Shown here piece after piece: positions 61,220-64,000 of a stretch of DNA of 64,000 bases. Where the stretch lies: contig NC_022657.1 of assembly GCF_000494755.1 (NCBI RefSeq), positions 5,308,001-5,372,000 of the forward strand, in the 5' to 3' direction. Made by a program: the position numbers and the translations under genes. Below the pieces are notes generated by a model, which saw only the letters and a list, made by a program, of their open reading frames with translations, ran no database searches and was not told where the DNA came from. Source of the DNA: Amorphoplanes friuliensis DSM 7358. Its GTDB lineage: Bacteria > Actinomycetota > Actinomycetes > Mycobacteriales > Micromonosporaceae. Numbering within the stretch: position 1 is the first letter of the stretch; each line of letters begins with the position of its first letter.

Positions 61220-61855
61220 TGGTCGTCGACGACCAGTTGATGGTGCGTGCGGGGATCGCCGCGATCGTCGGCGCCGAGGAGGGCCTGGAGGTCGTCGGTG
61301 AGGCCGCCGACGGGCAGGCCGCCCTCGACCTGGCCGCCCAGGTCCGCCCCGACGTGGTGCTGATGGACATCCGGATGCCGGGCATGGACGGCCTGACCGC
61401 CACCGCGCTGCTGACCGCGGCCGCGCCGGCGACCAAGGTGCTGGTCCTGACCACGTTCCACCAGGACCGTTACGTCTACGAGGCGCTCAAGGCCGGCGCC
61501 TCCGGCTTTGTGCTCAAGGACGTGCTGCCCGCCGACCTGCTCGCCGCGATCCGGGTGGTCGCCGACGGCGAGGCCATGCTCAGCCCCGCCGTCACCCGCC
61601 GGCTCATCGACGCCTTCGCCTCCGGCGGCCTCGCGGGCCCGGCCGAGCCCGGCGAGCGGCTCGCCGGGCTCACCCCGCGGGAACGTCAGGTGCTGGCCAG
61701 CATCGCGTCGGGCCGGTCCAACGCCGAGATCGGCGAGGCCCTCGGCATCACGACGGGCACGGTCAAGGTGCACGTCAACGCGCTGCTCGCCAAGCTCGGC
61801 GTCCGCGACCGGGTGCAGGCGACGATCGCCGCCTACGACCTCGGTCTGGTGCGAC

Positions 61856-61866
<11 letters not shown>
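61216..61866 (+). CDS. NarL/LuxR-family response regulator
   Basis: A 216-residue regulator paired with the tandem kinase. The receiver has VVDDQLMVRAG, phospho-Asp in VVLMDIRMPGMDG, Thr in VLTTFHQD and Lys in VLKDVLP. The LuxR HTH contains LTPRERQVLASIASGRSNAEI and TTGTVKVHVNALLAKLGV. The GTG at 61216 overlaps the kinase TGA, but it shortens strand beta-1. An ATC at 61204 with GAGGAGG 7 nt upstream would add AVR and give a normal N-terminus. The last 11 bp overlap pgm. Confidence 0.92.
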
Positions 61867-63499
<1,633 letters not shown>

Positions 63500-63625
63500 C
63501 GAAGGGCCTCCTTGAGGGCGTGGACCTGCCCGGGATCGTATCGTCGTGGCGTACCCGGCACAGCGGATCGGTAAGCCGCCGCCCACGGATTGAACCTTTC
63601 CGGTTCCGCATCCGAACTACTGACC

Positions 63626-64000
63626 GTGACAGGGGCTGCAGCGGCCGGGGGGCCGCGGATCGTTCGTGTGCTGATCATGCTGGTGATCGGCCTCGGTGTC
63701 CTGCTCGTCCCGGCCGCCCCGGCGTCCGCACACGCGGCCCTGCTGAGCGCGTCACCCGAGCCCGGCAGTGTCGTCGGCGCCGCGCCGGCCGAGATCACCC
63801 TGCGCTTCACCGAGGGCATCACGCCGGTGGCCGAGCGGACGCAGGTGCTCGCCCCGGACGGCAAGCGGATCACCGCCGAGGTCACCACGAACGGCCCCAC
63901 GATGCGCATCCAGGTCCGGCGGGCCGACCAGCCGCTCGGCACCTACCTGGTCAGCTACCGGATCATCTCCGCGGACAGCCATCCGGTCGGCGGCGCGATG
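63626..64000 (+). CDS. CopC-domain copper-binding protein, cut by window end
   Basis: The first 125 codons of an exported protein. The signal peptide ends in ASAHA, so the mature N-terminus begins with His as in CopC, followed by LLSASPEPGSVV. Later it reads RIISADSHPVGG, the second copper-ligand region. The frame is open to the window end, so this may be CopC alone or the first part of a CopC-CopD fusion (YcnJ-type). The GTG start has no clear ribosome site. It probably binds periplasm-side copper. Confidence 0.88.
   Translation, partial: MTGAAAAGGPRIVRVLIMLVIGLGVLLVPAAPASAHAALLSASPEPGSVVGAAPAEITLRFTEGITPVAERTQVLAPDGKRITAEVTTNGPTMRIQVRRADQPLGTYLVSYRIISADSHPVGGAM

Overview
The window is high-GC actinomycete DNA. 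It has many GTG starts, GTGA/ATGA/TGATG stop-start overlaps and -10 hexamers lying 6-7 nt before start codons (leaderless mRNAs). It also carries secreted plant-polymer hydrolases, ECF sigma factors and DUF427, DUF4037 and YdeI proteins. Together these fit a Micromonosporaceae-like soil bacterium (Actinoplanes or a relative); the genus is inferred from gene style, not proven. Most of the window is ordinary chromosome. One segment (about 16.2-17.75 kb) has visibly lower GC and looks like the scar of a lost integrative element.

Layout: 0-4.6 kb holds a lipoprotein, a PhoX phosphatase behind a three-unit PHO box, a D-amino-acid oxidase and a YiaA-type membrane protein. 4.6-11.2 kb holds a DEAD-box helicase, DUF1810 and ChaB/Rho_N proteins, a NarL-type two-component system, a tannase-family esterase and a frameshifted DUF4262 gene. 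11.2-16 kb is a TetR/CPBP-protease/ECF-sigma/membrane-protein cluster reading left, with SnoaL, YdeI and aldo-keto reductase genes. 16-17.75 kb is the scar: a 20-codon membrane peptide ORF, a PH/SHOCT gene, a catalytically dead integrase remnant and a tRNA-Arg(UCU) 3' half. 17.8-31 kb carries an SDR, a DUF4037 protein, GlgX, an MFS/methyltransferase/kinase operon, a MEDS-STAS protein, ArsR-SRPBCC, an erythromycin-esterase homologue, an ECF sigma/anti-sigma pair with a symmetric bidirectional ECF promoter, and a kinase pair.

31-44.6 kb is an extracellular-hydrolase district: a PAF-acetylhydrolase-like esterase, a GH5-CBM2 cellulase behind a CebR box, a 1500-residue GH2 beta-galactosidase with a LamG domain inside its barrel, a secreted alpha/beta hydrolase and a cutinase/PET-hydrolase-like enzyme. 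DUF427 and BKACE genes follow, then a seven-unit 41-bp hairpin repeat that fills a convergent intergenic gap.

44.6-64 kb is signalling and central carbon: an ANTAR-PAS-PP2C phosphatase, a transglutaminase, a membrane-anchored STAND NTPase with WD40 repeats, a divergent SDR, an ECF-SnoaL sigma factor, an orphan MazF-like protein, two c-di-GMP enzymes flanking gnd, an unusual tandem histidine kinase with its regulator, pgm, and the start of a CopC gene cut by the window end. glgX, gnd and pgm cover glycogen, pentose-phosphate and glucose-phosphate metabolism but are not clustered. No CRISPR array, intact tRNA, rRNA or insertion sequence was seen.
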